A stretch of 64,000 bases of DNA from Niebla homalea. Its lineage: Eukaryota; Ascomycota; Lecanoromycetes; Lecanorales; Ramalinaceae. The notes below the pieces were generated by a model, which was not told where the DNA came from, ran no database searches, and was given only the letters and a program-made list of their open reading frames with translations. Shown piece by piece: positions 9,769-24,639 of the stretch (its first letter is position 1; each line of letters starts with the position of its first letter). The stretch covers positions 1-64,000 of the forward strand of contig JAHGAU010000044.1 of assembly GCA_019925105.1 (NCBI GenBank), written 5' to 3'. A program made the translations under genes and the position numbers.

Positions 9769-12700
9769 ATTAAGATTTTATTCTATAAATTAAAAGAATT
9801 AAGCGAATAAGAAAATAAATTAAATAATATATAAAGATAGATTTATAACGTATAAAAAAAATCGGGAGAAATATTTTTTTTAATTAATAGATAAATACGA
9901 TAAATATAAAACTTAAAAGAAACGTAATATATTGAGTAAAATAACTAGAAATTTAAGCTTTATTTATAAATAAAGTAATAAACGATATTATAAAGGAAAA
10001 TATAAAGAACTTTCTAGAAATTTTTAAGTTAAAAATTCTTAAAATTAAATCTTAATAATTTTACGGAATAAATAATAAATAATATTAAAATATTATCTTA
10101 AAGAATTAATTTTATTTTTAATTATTATAAACGTATACTCCGTATTATATATAATTTAAATAGAAAGGATATTCAACCCGGAAAACCGGAAAATATAATA
10201 AATAAAATAATTAAATATATATTAAAAAACGTTATTAATCGTTTTAAGAATAATTTAATAAACATAAAGTTCCGTAAACGTTTAATAGAAAATATATAAA
10301 AAAAGGTTAATCTTTATAAAGTATATTTTAAAATAAAACGGATTATAAAAAGAATAAAAAAAAGAGTAAAAGCTTAAAAAGGAAAAAAAGAATAAAAAAG
10401 TAAATCTTAAAGCTTAAATATTTATAAATTAATTAAATTATATAAACGGAGACCTTTAAGAAGTTATATTAAAGGTAAATTTAATATATATCGATTGAAA
10501 CGGAATTAAATAAGTATTATAAATAAAAAAAACGTAATAAATTAAATAACCTTAGAATTATATAAACGAAAAACTTTAAGATATCTTAATAATATAAATA
10601 ACGTTAATATAATTATTATAAGTAATATTACCTTAATAATTTAAGTATTAAAACCGATTTTAAAATCTATTTTAATAAAATATTAATAATTAAGCGGAAA
10701 ATATATATTAAAAGCTATAAAATTATTAATAGAATTTATATATTAATTAAAATATTAAAAGAAATAATTAATTTACTTTAAAATTATTTAATCCGGTTAA
10801 ATTTAAAAACCTTTATATTAATAACTTTAAATCGTTTAATATAAAATTATACTTTATTTATTATAAACATTAAAATATATTTTTAACGGAAAAATATATA
10901 AGCTATAAATAAAGATATAATAAAGGTAATATAAGCTTTAATAAAAAAAGATATATATAAAAGAAGGATTAAAACCGTAAGAATAAACGTTATAATACAG
11001 ATTATTAATTATTATTATTAACTATAACCGTACCGCTTAACGATTAATTAAACGTATTAATAAAAGTAATAATTATCGTTTTAACTATATAGGAAAAAGG
11101 AAAGGTCCTTAATAAGGTCAATAATAAAGGAGTTATCAATAACTTTAATTATAAAGCTATTATTAAAAAAAAGGATACCTTTTTAATAAAAACGTTAATT
11201 ATAAAATGGATATAATAATAAATATAACCGCGAACTAATAATAAGTTAAAAATAACGATTTAAAAGAAGAAGTTAAGTTTATATAAGTTAAGGAGTAAAT
11301 AAAAAGGAAACCGAAAGAAAAATAAAAACCGGGTAGAAAAAAGAATTTTAATAAATTATTGGACTATTAAAGAAATAAGCCTTAAATATTAAGTGGATCT
11401 TATTAATTAATAATATTATATTCTTTATAATATATTTAATATAACTTTTATTATATTTTAGAAAAAAGATAAATCGACTTATAAAAAACGTATTAAACTT
11501 TAACCGTATACGTTATAAAAAAATTATAATTATTAAATAAATTCTTAAGAATAACGGGAAAAAATATAGGAAACGATTTAAAATAAATGACTTAAGATTA
11601 ATAATATCGTAATTATAAACTTAAAATAAAACCTTAAAGTTATATTTAATAAAAATAAATAAATATACTTTATAAAAATAATAATTATTTATTAACCGGA
11701 ATAAATAAATAAATTCTTTAATATAAAAGTTAATTAAAAATTAAATATTATTATAATTAACTTAAGTATAATAAGGGAATTATAGATAAAAAAAAGGCCT
11801 TTAAAATTACTTAAAGTTAATTACTTAAATATATTAATAATAAACGGAGATTATATATTACTTTGTATATAAATTATATTTAAAATTTAAGTCATAAGAA
11901 TAATTAAATCGGTATAAATATTTATAATCTTAAAAAATAATTTAAATTATAATATCTTAGTAAGACTTTTATAATTAAAGTTAATTACGGTTAACTTTAA
12001 GATTTAAATAGAAATATTAAAGATTAAAAATATTAATTACTTAAATCTTAAATACGTCCGTTAAGTAAGATACGTTAAAAATTAATATATAAGAAGTTAT
12101 ACTATAAAAATACGATAATATTAAAAAAAGAAATTAAGTTAAACTTATTTAATTATAAAAGTAATAAAAAGAGTTTAAAATTAAATTAAAAAATCATAAA
12201 AATTAATAAAAATTAATAAATTATAAGAAAAGAAAAAGTTTAAAGAATAAAATCGGCTTTAAAAGCGTATATTTTAATAATTAATTAATAAGAAAAAAAG
12301 GATATATTTATATATTTAAGTAGAAGCGGGAGTATATAAGAAAGGATTAAAGTAAATAAGGGAAGACTAAGAGTAAATTAAAATAATAAAAAGGGGTAAA
12401 AGAAATAAATTAAATAAGAAGTAAATAGGAATAATTAAATAAGGGTTTAAAAAAATTAAAAGGGATAAAATAATAGCGGGAATACTTAAAAGATAATAAA
12501 GAAGCTTAAAAGTACTAAAGAAACAATAAAGGAACTAAGGAGGATATAATAAATAGTCTGATTAATAATTTAAAAATAGAAATAAGTTTTATTTTATATT
12601 AAATATAACTTATTAAATAAAAGCGGAAAATAATTAAATTTATAAATTTAATACTTAATAAAATAAACGAAAAGATAATATAATACTTAAAGTTATTATT

Positions 12701-13858
12701 AATTACGTAAAATAACGTTCAATAATATAAAGAACATATAGTATATAAAGAAGAAACGATATTAATTAAATTAATAATATTTATAATAATAAAAACGGAC
12801 AATTATATATATTAAGAAAATAATAAATAACTTAAAAAAGTAAATAATAAGAAGAAGAAAGCTATATATTATAATAATATAATGAAAAGATAAAGTAAAT
12901 AAAAAATAAAAATAATAAAAACTATTTACTTATTATAAAAAGTATAATTTTAAGAATTAAATAATTTAATAACTTAATAATTTACTAAGGGTTATTCAAG
13001 TATAAATACGGTATTTATTAGGTCTATTTAAGATACGTATATAAAGTAACGAATAATGGAACTTTAAAACTATAAAATAAAAAGTAAATATTAAAATAAA
13101 GTTATTATAAGTTATATTCTTAATAAATAAAAGGGTAATAAAAAAAAATCAATACTTTAAAGTTATATAAAAAGCTATAAATATAAGTAAAGGAAAAAGG
13201 CATTATATTAAGGGATATTGTCCTAAATAAATAAGTATAATTTAAGATGCTTTAAATATTATAAATATATAAGGATATAAGCGTAAAAAAATTATATAAG
13301 ATTTTAATAACGGACTTATTCTTATATAAAATAATATTAAGATTAATAATTAAGCCGTATAGAGTTATTATTAAAAGGCTATTAAATAATAAAGAATAAT
13401 AACTTAAAACGATTATATAATAAGGAATTAAGTTAAATATATATAAGAAATATATATAAATAAATAAATAAGTATATAAAACGTATTCCCCGTACTTATA
13501 AAGAAAAAAAGGTAAAGTCGAACTATAACTTATATTTAATTATTACTTTATATATAAAGTATTATTTACGTTTTATATAAATTTAATAAAAAGAATATAT
13601 AATTTATTAAGTATTTTATTATATAAAACTTTTTTAAATAAATATAAAATATAAATATTAAATAATAAATAATAAAAGTATACTTTAATAACTAATATTA
13701 TCTTGCTTTTAACGTATTAAATATTAAATAATTATAACCTATAAGGATACTTTAAGGAACGTATATATTTTTTTTTTTGTTTTTAGTTAATTTATAAATA
13801 TTATATTAAAAGTTATCCTTAAACTAAATCCGGATTTATTCTTTTTTATTCTTAAAGA
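9769..13858. other. Decayed A-rich region, unassigned
   Basis: About 4.1 kb with no surviving frame. The plus strand is strongly purine- and A-rich, especially 12,100-12,560, as expected of an old Lys/Glu-rich coding strand. I looked for gypsy and copia reverse transcriptase, integrase and transposase motifs and found nothing convincing. It could be the body of the retroelement that begins in the right repeat arm, interrupted by element copy 2. Confidence 0.5.
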
Positions 13859-14149
13859 AGAATATAACCTTGATGGATTAATTGATTGATTTATACTACG
13901 GGTTTAACTAAGCTAATTCCGGCGTTCCTTAATACGCGGCCTTTTAGCCTTATTAATAACCGTAAAAACCTGATACTTATAACGTTAGGGTAAAAACCGG
14001 TATTTACCAGGCCTTTATCCTTTATCCCCTGAAGTAAAGGATATTAATAGCCGTTTAAAAAGTAATAATCTATTCGTATATTTCTTATATTTTAACTTCC
14101 TTAAGAAAATCCGTAATATTACGACTATATCCTTATAGGGGCTATTTTT

Positions 14150-17100
14150 AAACTTATTATTCTTCCGCTCCTTTATATATTTATATTGTTTTAACCTTAT
14201 ATAATACCTTTAAATATCTTTATTAATATTTATATATTTAATATATACCTTTTTTATATTATTATTGCCGTTAATTCCTTTAAAGACTTTTAATAAGTAT
14301 TTATTATTATATCCTTATAATTATAAAAGATACTTTCCGGTTTATATAATTAACGTAACCGGTTTCCGTTCTTCTTTTTCTTCTTTAGTTAATAATAAGT
14401 TTTCTTTATAAAGTTTTTAATAACTTTATTTATCTTTATAATAAAATTAAACTATAATAATAGTCCGGTAAATATTATAAACTTAATGGCTACCCGGATA
14501 TTTCATTTTATAAATAATATTTAACGGTAATTATAAGTATTAATTTTTACGATAAATTTTAATTTAATTTTTATAAATAAAAAATAAAAAATAAAAACGT
14601 ATATAGCGTTTTACTTTTTTTATCCGTATTTATATCCGGCGTTTATCCGATTTTCAGTATATATAGTAAATAGGAAGTAAGTTAATCCGTTTTTACCCGT
14701 CCGGAGTTAAATCGTTAATACGTTATTACCTTTCCTTATAATATTATAGTAACGGAAATATTTATTAATAATCTTTTTATCGTTAAGAATTAAATAATAA
14801 CGACTTTAAAGTATAAAATCCTTATACCTTTATTAATATTTAATTTACTTTATTGTAATTTATAAGGTAATTATTATAGTTTTTACTTTTTAAATCCTTT
14901 TAATCTTAATCTTTTTTATATTTAACGGGAGTTTATATCCGCTTAAGTTAACCTCCGGGATACCGGTAAGGTTAACCTTTTTTTTAATTTATTTTTACTT
15001 TATCTTAATAAAAGGGGAGATAGGTATCTTTAATTTATTCTTTTTAACCTTAAACTTATTAAAATTCTAACGGATCCGCTTATTTCTTATTATTATAATT
15101 AAGTATATATATTTTTTTAACTTTATTTAAGTGATTATTTAATTTAATAAGATTTTAATTAACGGTATAAAAACTTTAAACTTTAATACCGGGATAAAGG
15201 TTATTTTATAAATACCGTTAATTACTTTTAAGTATTAATTCTAGACTTTCTATAATATTTAAATAAACTCTTTTTTATATTCCGGAGTACCCTTAAGTAT
15301 ATATTAAATAACCGTAATATATATTATAATTAATTTTATTATAACTTAATAAATAGTCCGGGTTTTTTATAACGTAATTCTTTATATTAATACGGCGAAA
15401 TAAATAAAAAAAAATTTCTTATAAAGTTATCTTTTTTTAAACCTTTCTTATATAGTTTTTTTAATTAAGCTTTTTATTTACTTAAAGGTTAAAAACTTTA
15501 ATATTAATATCCGGCTTTACCGTAATTTTATTTAGGTTTATTATAATTATTATATTATATAGCCTTAAGCTTTTAATTATATAAATAAACTTATACTTAT
15601 ATGGCGTAAATTAAACCTTATAGGTTTTTACTTATTAAAGATAGACTTTATAAGTTTATTTTAATTCCAGATAGTTCGTCCGTATAAAAATGTTATAAGC
15701 TAAAAGGTAAACGTTATTAATAAAGTTTTTAACTTAAACCTTTTATTTTAACTTAATAAACTTTTTAATTAAAGGACTATTAAAGAATAAGAATAATATA
15801 AAAGAAATAAGTAATCCTTAAAAATTTTCCGTTATAACGGGCTTTATTAAACTTATCTTTTATTTTAAGTTAATTAATATAGCTTAATTACTTAAGAAAT
15901 TCTTCGTTTACTTAATTAAGAAGGATAATATCCCCTTCTTCCTTAAGTTATATAATAATTTCTAATAATTTATTTTATTAAAGATACTTATAATATTAAG
16001 AAAAAAAAGACTTATAATATGCTTTTTCCCGTAACCTTATACCGTATATATACCGTCGATTAATCCTTTAAGGGCTATTTTTATTAACCTATTTCTCTTT
16101 ATTCTTATTTATTAATCGGAGAAAAGTCCGTAATTTTCTATATAATCGTTAAGAATCTTTATTATTATTATTTTTAAGGCTTTCTTTAGCATATATAGGA
16201 GTATAATAGGTTTATAAGACTTTATTTTAAAGTAATCCGGCTTAATAAACTTCTTAAGGATAATTGTCTTTATTTCCTTAAACTTACGTAAGTAATAATT
16301 AACGTTAAAGTATATTTAAAAAAAATAAATAAAAACCTTTTTAAACGGTAAGGCTATTATTATTAGGAATCTATTAAGAATCCTATTCAGTCTTAAGGCT
16401 TTATCCTTTTTTAATTTATTAATCGCTTTAATTATTATATCTTATATTATTATTTTATTTATTAATATAAGGTCGGGGTACGTAACGCCGTTAATATTAT
16501 TTAAATTAACTTTTAACGGAAAGAGGAAAAATGCTCCTTTAAGGGCCTTAATCTTACCGTTAGAGGTATTAATTAATATATTATTAAGTCTTTTAAGGGA
16601 CGGGAATTTAAGGATAAACTTTAATTTTTTACTTTATTCTTTATTATATTTTATTAACTTTTAAATATTATGAAATAAAATTATTAAATTATATATTATA
16701 AACCGAAAATATATTTACTTAGTTTTTTTAATAATTTTCTTCTTTTTTTCTTAAGTAACCTTTAATTAATTAAGTATCTCTTAATTCCTATATTTAAAAG
16801 TTTACTTAATTAACCTTTTCACCTTTATAATCGCGGTTATATACTTTTTATTTTAATAAATTTTAACTCTTTAAGAAAGTTTCGTTATTGGGATAATTTT
16901 ATTAATTATTTTATTTAATGCCTTTATTATTCGCTCTATAAAGAGGTTAATCCGGTTTTTATTATTTAATTAAAAAAGGTCCGTAAATTATATTATTATC
17001 TTTTCCGTTTTTATATAAACCTCTATTTTTTTAACCGTTTTTTATGCCTTCCTTACCGGTAATAATAAGGTTATATTAACGGTTTAATTTAAGGTTATTT

Positions 17101-17850
17101 ATATCGCTATATAATCCGAGTTATATTTTAAGTCCTTTTATAGCCTATATATTATAATTATACCGGCAACTTTTTCCGTATTAAAAATTAAATTAATTAT
17201 CGTTTTAAACTTATAATTCTTTTATATAATAGTTTTTTATAATATTAATAATAAGAAATTAACTTAAGTAATAACTATTAATAAATTATCCGATTTAATA
17301 TAATTTATCGTACGCTTTTTTTTATTTTATATATAATAATATAAATTAAAGTTTTTAAGCAATATATATTTATTTAAAATAATTAAGATTTCTTTAAGTA
17401 ATAATATTATAGAAAATCCTTTTTTATTAACCGGCGGTAAGTTATATATATTATAAATATTAAAATCGCTTTTTAAGTCCTTTTCCTTTATAATATAGAG
17501 TATATAAAGGTTTCTATTATAATAAGTAATATCCTAGTTATTTACGTTAAATTACTTATTTATAAAAAAGTATATTCTGATTATTTTATCCTTTTTAAAG
17601 GCTAAATAAAATTCTTTTTTTAAATTAATAAATAAATATATATATAAGCTATACGATAATTCCTATATTATAATAACGTTAACGTTTTTAACTTTTTTAA
17701 ACTTAAATATCGGTATTATTACTTTAATTCTTTTATTATAAACGTTATATTATATTACTTTTAAAAACGTTAATATATTATATATTAATCTTTATAAAAA
17801 CTCTTTCTTTTATATTTATTTAAGTTACGGACTTCTTATTAAAGTTAAGC
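14150..17850 (-). pseudogene. LINE A ORF2 (endonuclease-reverse transcriptase) remnant
   Basis: Positions are approximate. The endonuclease block equivalent to GDFNLHH lies near 17,341-17,360, by alignment with LINE B. The reverse transcriptase SYRPI region lies near 16,201-16,262, and the F-I-[ND]-D-like active-site block near 15,701-15,727. It is the dead version of the APE/RT protein that nicks the target and copies the RNA. Confidence 0.75.
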
Positions 17851-17889
17851 GTTTTCTAGTTTAATACCTTTTTAACTATTATTAAAGAC

Positions 17890-19667
17890 GTAAAACGGCC
17901 GGCCCTTAAAGTCGGGATTATAAAGAACTTTTTCTTTTTTACCGTTATTTATTCCTTATTATTTAATTAATTAAGCTTACGTCTTAAGGTTGCCTTTAAT
18001 TAACCTATTAAATTAATCTTATATATATTATACCGTTAGATTTTTATGGCTATTTAAGTTTTTTTATATTTAATTTCTTTAACTTTTATTATATATTTAG
18101 AATCCTATATTAAGTATCCTTTTTTATTATATATAGTATATTTAAGCGTATCCTTTATAAGCCCCTTAATTACCAGCTTTATATACTTATAGATATTATG
18201 GCCCTTAATATAGATTATATACCTTATAATATTAAGGTATTTTATAATAATATATTTATAACTTTAATACTTAAAATACTAATAAATATTAACCGCTTTA
18301 TTTTATAATTAAGTTATTTTAAGAAATCCTTTTTCAGTAATCCCTTTATTTAAAACGTTATTATATATTTTCGTTAATATTACGCTTAATATAACGGTAG
18401 AGTATTTCTTTATACGTTTTAAGGAGTTGGGTTTCTTCGTTACCGGTAGAAGTTTATAGTTAATAATCTTAAGTTTTAAGTAAAGAATTATATTCTCTTT
18501 TTTTATACTCTTTAATGTAATTTTTCTTTTGGTTTCTTTAAAACGTAATAAATATATCTTATTTACTATAACGGTAAACGATTACCTTAAAACCTTAACC
18601 GACTTATATTTTCCCTTATTAACTTAAGCCTTAAACTTCTTTAAGCGTTTTTTTATTTTTAAAAACGTTATATTAAAAAGAATATCTTTATTTTATAGCT
18701 TATATATCGCGATAATCTATTTTATTAATAATTCCGTTATTATTTTAAAAGCCTTTATTAATTATAACGGGTTTACTTTTACCGCTGCGTTCTTCTCCTT
18801 ATTATTAAATAAATAAATTATTATTGTTCTTATTTTCTTTAACGTAACCGCTTTTTTTTCCGTTATTTTTTTATTCTTTACCGCGGGTACCCCCTTTATT
18901 ACCCTTATCGCCCAGCTTTCTTTTATTTAAGGGGCCGCCGTTTTTATATTTTTACCTTATATACTTAACCTTAAACCGCCGCTTTTACCCTTTATTAACG
19001 TTTTTATTACCGCCCCTTAAAAGCCTTATAGCCGCTCTATTTCCCTTAATTTTACCCTTATTTTTATATAAAAGTCCCTTATATTTTTTAGCTTAATCTA
19101 TAGTATCGGTTAGGTCTTTAACGTAATATCCTTTTACTTTATTATAAGGAGTCCTTTTAAGGCCTTTATTACTTTTTTTACCGCCTTTTCGCCCTTATTT
19201 ACCGGGCGACGTACCGTTTCTGCCTTTTACCTTTAATCCCTTAAGGTCTTATCCTTTTTATTAACTTTATTTCCCTTTTATATACCCTTAATAGTATTTT
19301 TGCTGCGGTCTTCCTGCCTTTTCCCCCCGTTTATACCCCTTGCCGTTAATATTATACCGGCCTTTTTACCCCTTTATTTACTTATTATTTCCGTATTATT
19401 ATTACGTATTTTATACGTTTTAATACGTATATTTTATTGACCTTAATTCTTTTATTTATTTTAAGCGTTATCCAGCTTATTATTATTATATTACCCGTAT
19501 ATATCGTCGTTATTTCTGTTAATATAGGTTATTTACCTGTTTATTATTTTATTCTTAATTATTACGCCACTTCTACTTATCGCACTTAATATACTTCTCT
19601 TACTATCACTAGAGCTATACGTATACGCATCGTTTTGGACCTCTAGGGTCCCTTTGTTCGTCGCCAT
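17890..19667 (-). pseudogene. LINE A ORF1 (Gag-like) remnant
   Basis: It starts at ATG 19,667 with MATNKGTLEVQNDAYTYSSS, the same opening as LINE B (MATNNGTPEVQNDVRVYS). ORF1 of LINEs encodes the RNA-binding protein of the retrotransposition particle. After about 30 codons stops accumulate. Zinc knuckles cannot be read. The end is estimated from alignment with the other copies. Confidence 0.7.
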
Positions 19668-19688
19668 AAACGGTTAGAATATAACCTT

Positions 19689-20022
19689 ATTAACTTAATT
19701 TTTTACCTTAATAATATCTTTAAAGTATATAGGATATAAGAAATATAGTTTGTTTTTTTAAGAAATTATTTTTTCCCTTAAACTCTATAATTAAAATTAA
19801 AGCTATTATTTAATAAATTAAAAATTAATATAATAAAAATTAATATAACAAAAATTAAAAAACTTAAAAAAAACCATAAGGTAAAAAAATATATATAAAT
19901 TAAACTTAAAAAGTACCAGAAGATACTTAATTAACTTATATCGTAAAATATAAAAAACGTTAAAGGATTCTTAAGTACCATTAATATAATAAAAAAATAA
20001 ATTAAAGGTTTTATAAAAATAA
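19689..20022. other. Decayed spacer, nothing identified
   Basis: About 330 bp of AT-rich sequence between LINE A and a tetranucleotide repeat. No frame or repeat recognised. Confidence 0.5.
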
Positions 20023-20027
20023 TTTAC

Positions 20028-20058
<31 letters not shown>
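20023..20058. repeat. (TTTA)n microsatellite
   Basis: About eight uninterrupted TTAT/TTTA units. Confidence 0.9.
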
Positions 20059-20059
<1 letters not shown>

Positions 20060-20060
<1 letters not shown>

Positions 20061-22450
20061 CGGAAATATAGAATAAAAATAAGAGAAGTTAGAAGATATA
20101 TCGTTTTAATTTATATAAAATATAATAACGGAAATTAAAATTTTATTTAAATAAAACTTAAAAATACCGGTTTATATATATATTAAAACCTTAAGATATA
20201 GAGCCGGATATTATATTACTTAAGTTTAAAACGCCTATATTATCTTATTTATTTATAACTTATATATAATAAATAAAGCGGAACGTAATTATAATACTTA
20301 TAAATAAGAATTAATAATTATTATTGTATTTAAGGAAAAGTTCTTTTATATATTAAATATAAAAGAAATTTTAATTATATATATAGATTATAAATTACTT
20401 ATAGGGTTTATAAATATAAACTATTATAAAGATGTCTTTATAAAATAAGTAAATAAGTTAAAAGGCTATATATTAAAATTAAATATATTAAAAAAGGAAT
20501 TAATAAAATTATAAATAACTTATTAAGGGCATTATTTAATAACTTAGATTACGTACCCAATAAAATAATAAAGAAAATAGCCCTTAAGGTATAAAGGAAT
20601 AAAAATAATACGGTATAATTCTCAAAAAGTAATAAAAAAGGATATCACGTTATATTAAAGGAACTTTTTAAAAAAATAAGGAAAAATAAAATCAACGTTT
20701 ATAATAATATATGAATCACGATATAATAATTAAAGGATTAATTAACTTAAAACGCGGGGGAAAGTTAACGGGGAAAAACGTAAATAAAAGGAAAAAAAGT
20801 AAATATAAAAGAATTATAATTATAAAGGATAATTAATAATAAGCCGGTACGGATATATAATATAAAACTAAATAATAATTATAAAATAAAATATATATAA
20901 ATTAATTACGACCTTACGGAGTTATTAAAATTTAAAAAACTACTTTATTATAAAGATAACAATTAATATATTAATATTATTAAATACCTTAAAATAAAAA
21001 TAAAATTAAAAAAAAATATAATTTAATATATTAAATTTAATAAATAGCTTATAAATTATAGATTTAATTTAATTATTAATAAGTTATTTTATTAATACGG
21101 GAAGCGTTAAATAATATATTTAATAAAGGAAAAGATAATATAAATACTTAAAGAAGTTTATAATAACGCGGTATACTTTTTATTAAAAATTATATTAAAG
21201 AAATTACGGTATTATTATTAATAACCGGATATAATAAAAAATATTATAAAATACGTATAAGGGTATTTAACTTATATAAAGTAAATATATAGAAGCCGTA
21301 CGGTTTTATTAAGTTTAATTAAGGTAGAAACCTTCTTTAACTTATTTAAAGCGGACTTTATTAACCCTTTTAAATAAATATAAAGCAGTCTTTAATACGT
21401 CTTTAATTTAATAGATTATTTCTTACGATTTATATAATTATTTTATACCGTATTAATTAAATTTAAATACGTAATTATTACGTTAAAAGAGTATATAAAT
21501 TATTATTTAAAACCCGTTATAATATATATAAATATTAAGAAAATATTTATAAATAAAAAAATAAGAAGCTTCCTTTAATTATACGATATTTAATTTATCT
21601 TTATATTAAATATAACGTATAAAGTAATAAGTATAATAAAGTTTAATAATTAAATTTAATAAAATATAATAAAAAAAACGTAAATTTAATAAAAGTATAA
21701 TTAAGTATAAGCGGGAAGATTAACGATATTAAATATTAACTTAAGATATATTAAATATTTAAAATATATTTTTATTAAAATCTTTTTTAAGATTAAACCG
21801 GATATAATATATAAACGGAATATAATTAAGTTAAGAGTTAAAATATATATTACAGAAAAAATAATACCGCTTTTAAAAGAAATAATATATAAAACCGTTT
21901 AAGGATTTATAATAAATTAAGTAAATATTAAAAAGGAATTATAAAAGAAATTAAACGTAATAAAAACCGATAAAAGAGATATTACGATAAAGGAGTATAA
22001 GGTTAAAACCCATTAAAGGAAAAGCAATTAATTATACAACGGGATCCTACTTTTAATCTTAGAAAACTTAAGCCCCGTTAAATTAAATTATTTATTATTG
22101 AGGGCTTTATAAAAAAGTATAAAACTTTATATATATTAAAAAAAATAAATAGAATTCTTATATTTAATTTATTTTATAAGGATTAATTTAAAATATTTAT
22201 ATTATATACCGGGTATCTTAAACCCTCCAATAAACTAAAGCTAAAAATAATAAAAAGAATTAGAATCCGGCGGATATAAATAAGGAACGCCTTAGTCCTT
22301 TAGAAATTATTATAATTATAAATAATATAATTTAAAAAAAGGAAATATATACGAATAATACGACGTTATTTCCTTTATATTTTTATTTTATTTACTTTTA
22401 TATTTCGGTATATTAAAAATCCTAAGAAAATACGGATTTAAAAATGAAAA
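20060..22450 (+). pseudogene. Gypsy-type polyprotein remnant with readable integrase
   Basis: The clear part is about 21,144-21,500. It opens ILKEVYNNAVYF, matching the LxxxH....GH start of the integrase zinc-binding domain. It continues with LRYYY and IIKYV, the region before the CxxC pair. A catalytic-core reading ADFINPFK follows, ending FNLIDYFLRF (usual: DFIGPF...LIDYFSRF). His and Cys positions are changed to Tyr or lost, as RIP predicts (CAT to TAT). Upstream and downstream boundaries are guesses. Flanking sequence on the same strand is equally decayed and probably belongs to the element, but no reverse transcriptase block was found. It differs from the chromovirus at 2-5 kb. Confidence 0.65.
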
Positions 22451-22768
22451 AAAAAGAAGAAGGAAGAAAAGGAATAAATAGCTATTTTAATAAATACCGT
22501 TAAAATTAAAAAACCAAAAAAGAAAGAAAATAAGAATATAGTAAACATTTAAAGGAAATAAATATAAATAAAAGGATATTAAGCCCTTAACCTTTTATTT
22601 ATACTTTTTTATTTATTATATTACGAATTATAAAATAGTGAAATTATAAAAAGTTATAATTATTTATAATTAAAAATATTTCCTTAAACAGAAAAAAAAG
22701 TATATTAAAAGTAATATATAAGTAGAAATATAATTAAATATTAAGGTTATATATTAAAAATTCTGTTT

Positions 22769-22832
22769 AAAAGGATATTTCTTTTACGGACTATAAGTTT
22801 AAAAGGATATTTCTTTTACGGACTATAAGTTT
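22769..22832 (+). repeat. 32 bp perfect tandem duplication
   Basis: The unit beginning AAAAGGATATTTCTTTTACG occurs twice back to back (22,769-22,800 and 22,801-22,832) without a mismatch. In a region this mutated, it must be younger than most of the RIP. Confidence 0.9.
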
Positions 22833-24600
22833 AAATATTAAATTTATTATAAATATTACGTTAAGAATATAAGCAAAATATACCGTTAATATAAATATAA
22901 AAACCATTTTAAATAACGGGTAATTAAGACTCCGATTATACCCTTAAAATAAGAGAATATATTTAAGATTATTTTTTATTACGGTAATTACGGGGTATAA
23001 GACTATATTAAATATCTTATCTTAATAACGGGGGCGGAGGCGGAGTAAAAGGATTAGTATATATATAAGGACGTAACCTAGGATGAAAATAACCCGTTAT
23101 TAAAGAAGCGATTTAATAGGTAAACCCGGTAACGTAATTAAGGGAGTTAATAAAATAACTTAAAAATTAATTAAAACTTTAATCCGCGGATAACTATATA
23201 TATACCCTTTTAATAAGGCGTATATTAAAAACAAAATTATAATAATATTCATAATAATTACGGTCCGGGGTTAAAGTTAAATAATATAGGTTAAATACGA
23301 TAAACTCGGGAATAATCCGGAATATAAAGTCTATTTAGATAAACGATATAGAATTAAAAAGGGACGTAAACCTTTTTTTTAAAGTATAACCGTATTACCC
23401 GCGGAAGTAATTTTGGTTAGGAACGGTTAAAGAATCGTATTTAAGTTAAGGACTTTAAAGGCTATCGTATATATAAGGATAAGGCAAAGGAAGAAGCTTA
23501 TTACAAAAAGATACTTATAAAGATACGGATAAAGGTTATCATGCGAGTATAATATAAGTAACGGACTTAAAAGGAAAAAGAGTTAATTAATAAAGGAACT
23601 TAAATAAGTATATTATTTAAATAAGGAACTAATTAATAATTACTTTATATATAAAAAGAAGAAATAACTTATTAAGGTTGGGATTAATAAAATTGAAATT
23701 AAAGATACCTTTAATTAAATCTAGATCGGATAAACGATATTATCTTTTCTTAAATAACTATTTATATAACTCCGTTAAAATATTAATCCTTAAAAGGGAC
23801 GGGCTATATTTTATACGGGCCTTTTTACGTTAATTAAGCTCGTACGACCGAAATAAATTAATAATACCGGTAGGGCCGGATTAATACGGGGATAACTGAC
23901 GTACTTAAACCGAAAGGGTCGATTGAATAAATGGGCAAAAAGAAGGCGATATAAATGGTTAAATTAATTAAGCGGAAAATAAAGGAAATAAACGGAATAA
24001 CCGAGATTATTAAAGTAATTAAGTAATAAAACGAGATAACTAAGGATTAAAAGTAAGCTATAATAATAATAATAATTAAATATTAAATGTAAAGGACGAA
24101 GGAGGGGGTATTTATTAAGGTTATAATTATTAAGTTAACTATAAATTATAGTTAATTATAGAACGCATATAACCTTTTATACCGGACTCACGATCGGTAT
24201 CGGGATTCAAAGGTATATAATATATTAAAGAAAAAGCGTTTATTTAAATTATATCTTAATATTAAAGATTTATAAAAAGGAATTAACGATAATTAATTAA
24301 AAAGCGAATTAATTTATATATATTTAAATAAAAACTATAATCGCCCGGCCGATATTTAAAGATATAGTTTAAATAAATATTGTTCGATAAACCCTTAATA
24401 CGGCGGTAATTAATAAAAGTAAAGTAACGGTTACCGTTGATTTACTAGTATTTAATATACGCCCGGGCCCCAGTACGTATACGGAAGGCGTAAACTTGGG
24501 TATACATTATAAGAACTTATAAGGAGGAAATTCTGAGTTATAGGGTAATAATACGTAACTTAATTAAGCCCGGGATAAATAGGGTAACGATATTAAGAAA
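22833..24600. other. Decayed sequence, nothing identified
   Basis: RIP-mutated. Around 23,020-23,100 and 23,820-24,500 it is somewhat richer in CpG, but no domain, terminal repeat or RNA gene is recognised. Confidence 0.5.
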
Positions 24601-24639
24601 TACTTTATTAAATAAGTATTAAATATTAAATTTTAAGTT

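Larger units (their letters stand above)
13872..19675 (-). mobile_element. LINE A, full-length Tad-like non-LTR retrotransposon
   Basis: 5,804 bp on the minus strand, flanked by a 13 bp target duplication AGAATATAACCTT (13,859-13,871 and 19,676-19,688). The 3' end is at 13,872 with a TAAATCAATCAAT-type (AATC)n tail. The 5' end is only 8 bp before the ATG of ORF1. It is related along its length to the copies at 38,076-43,857, 45,197-59,583 and 53,222-58,992. Its 3' end belongs to the same subgroup as LINE B and the chimera at 46,784-49,544. Heavily RIP-mutated and dead. Confidence 0.92.
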
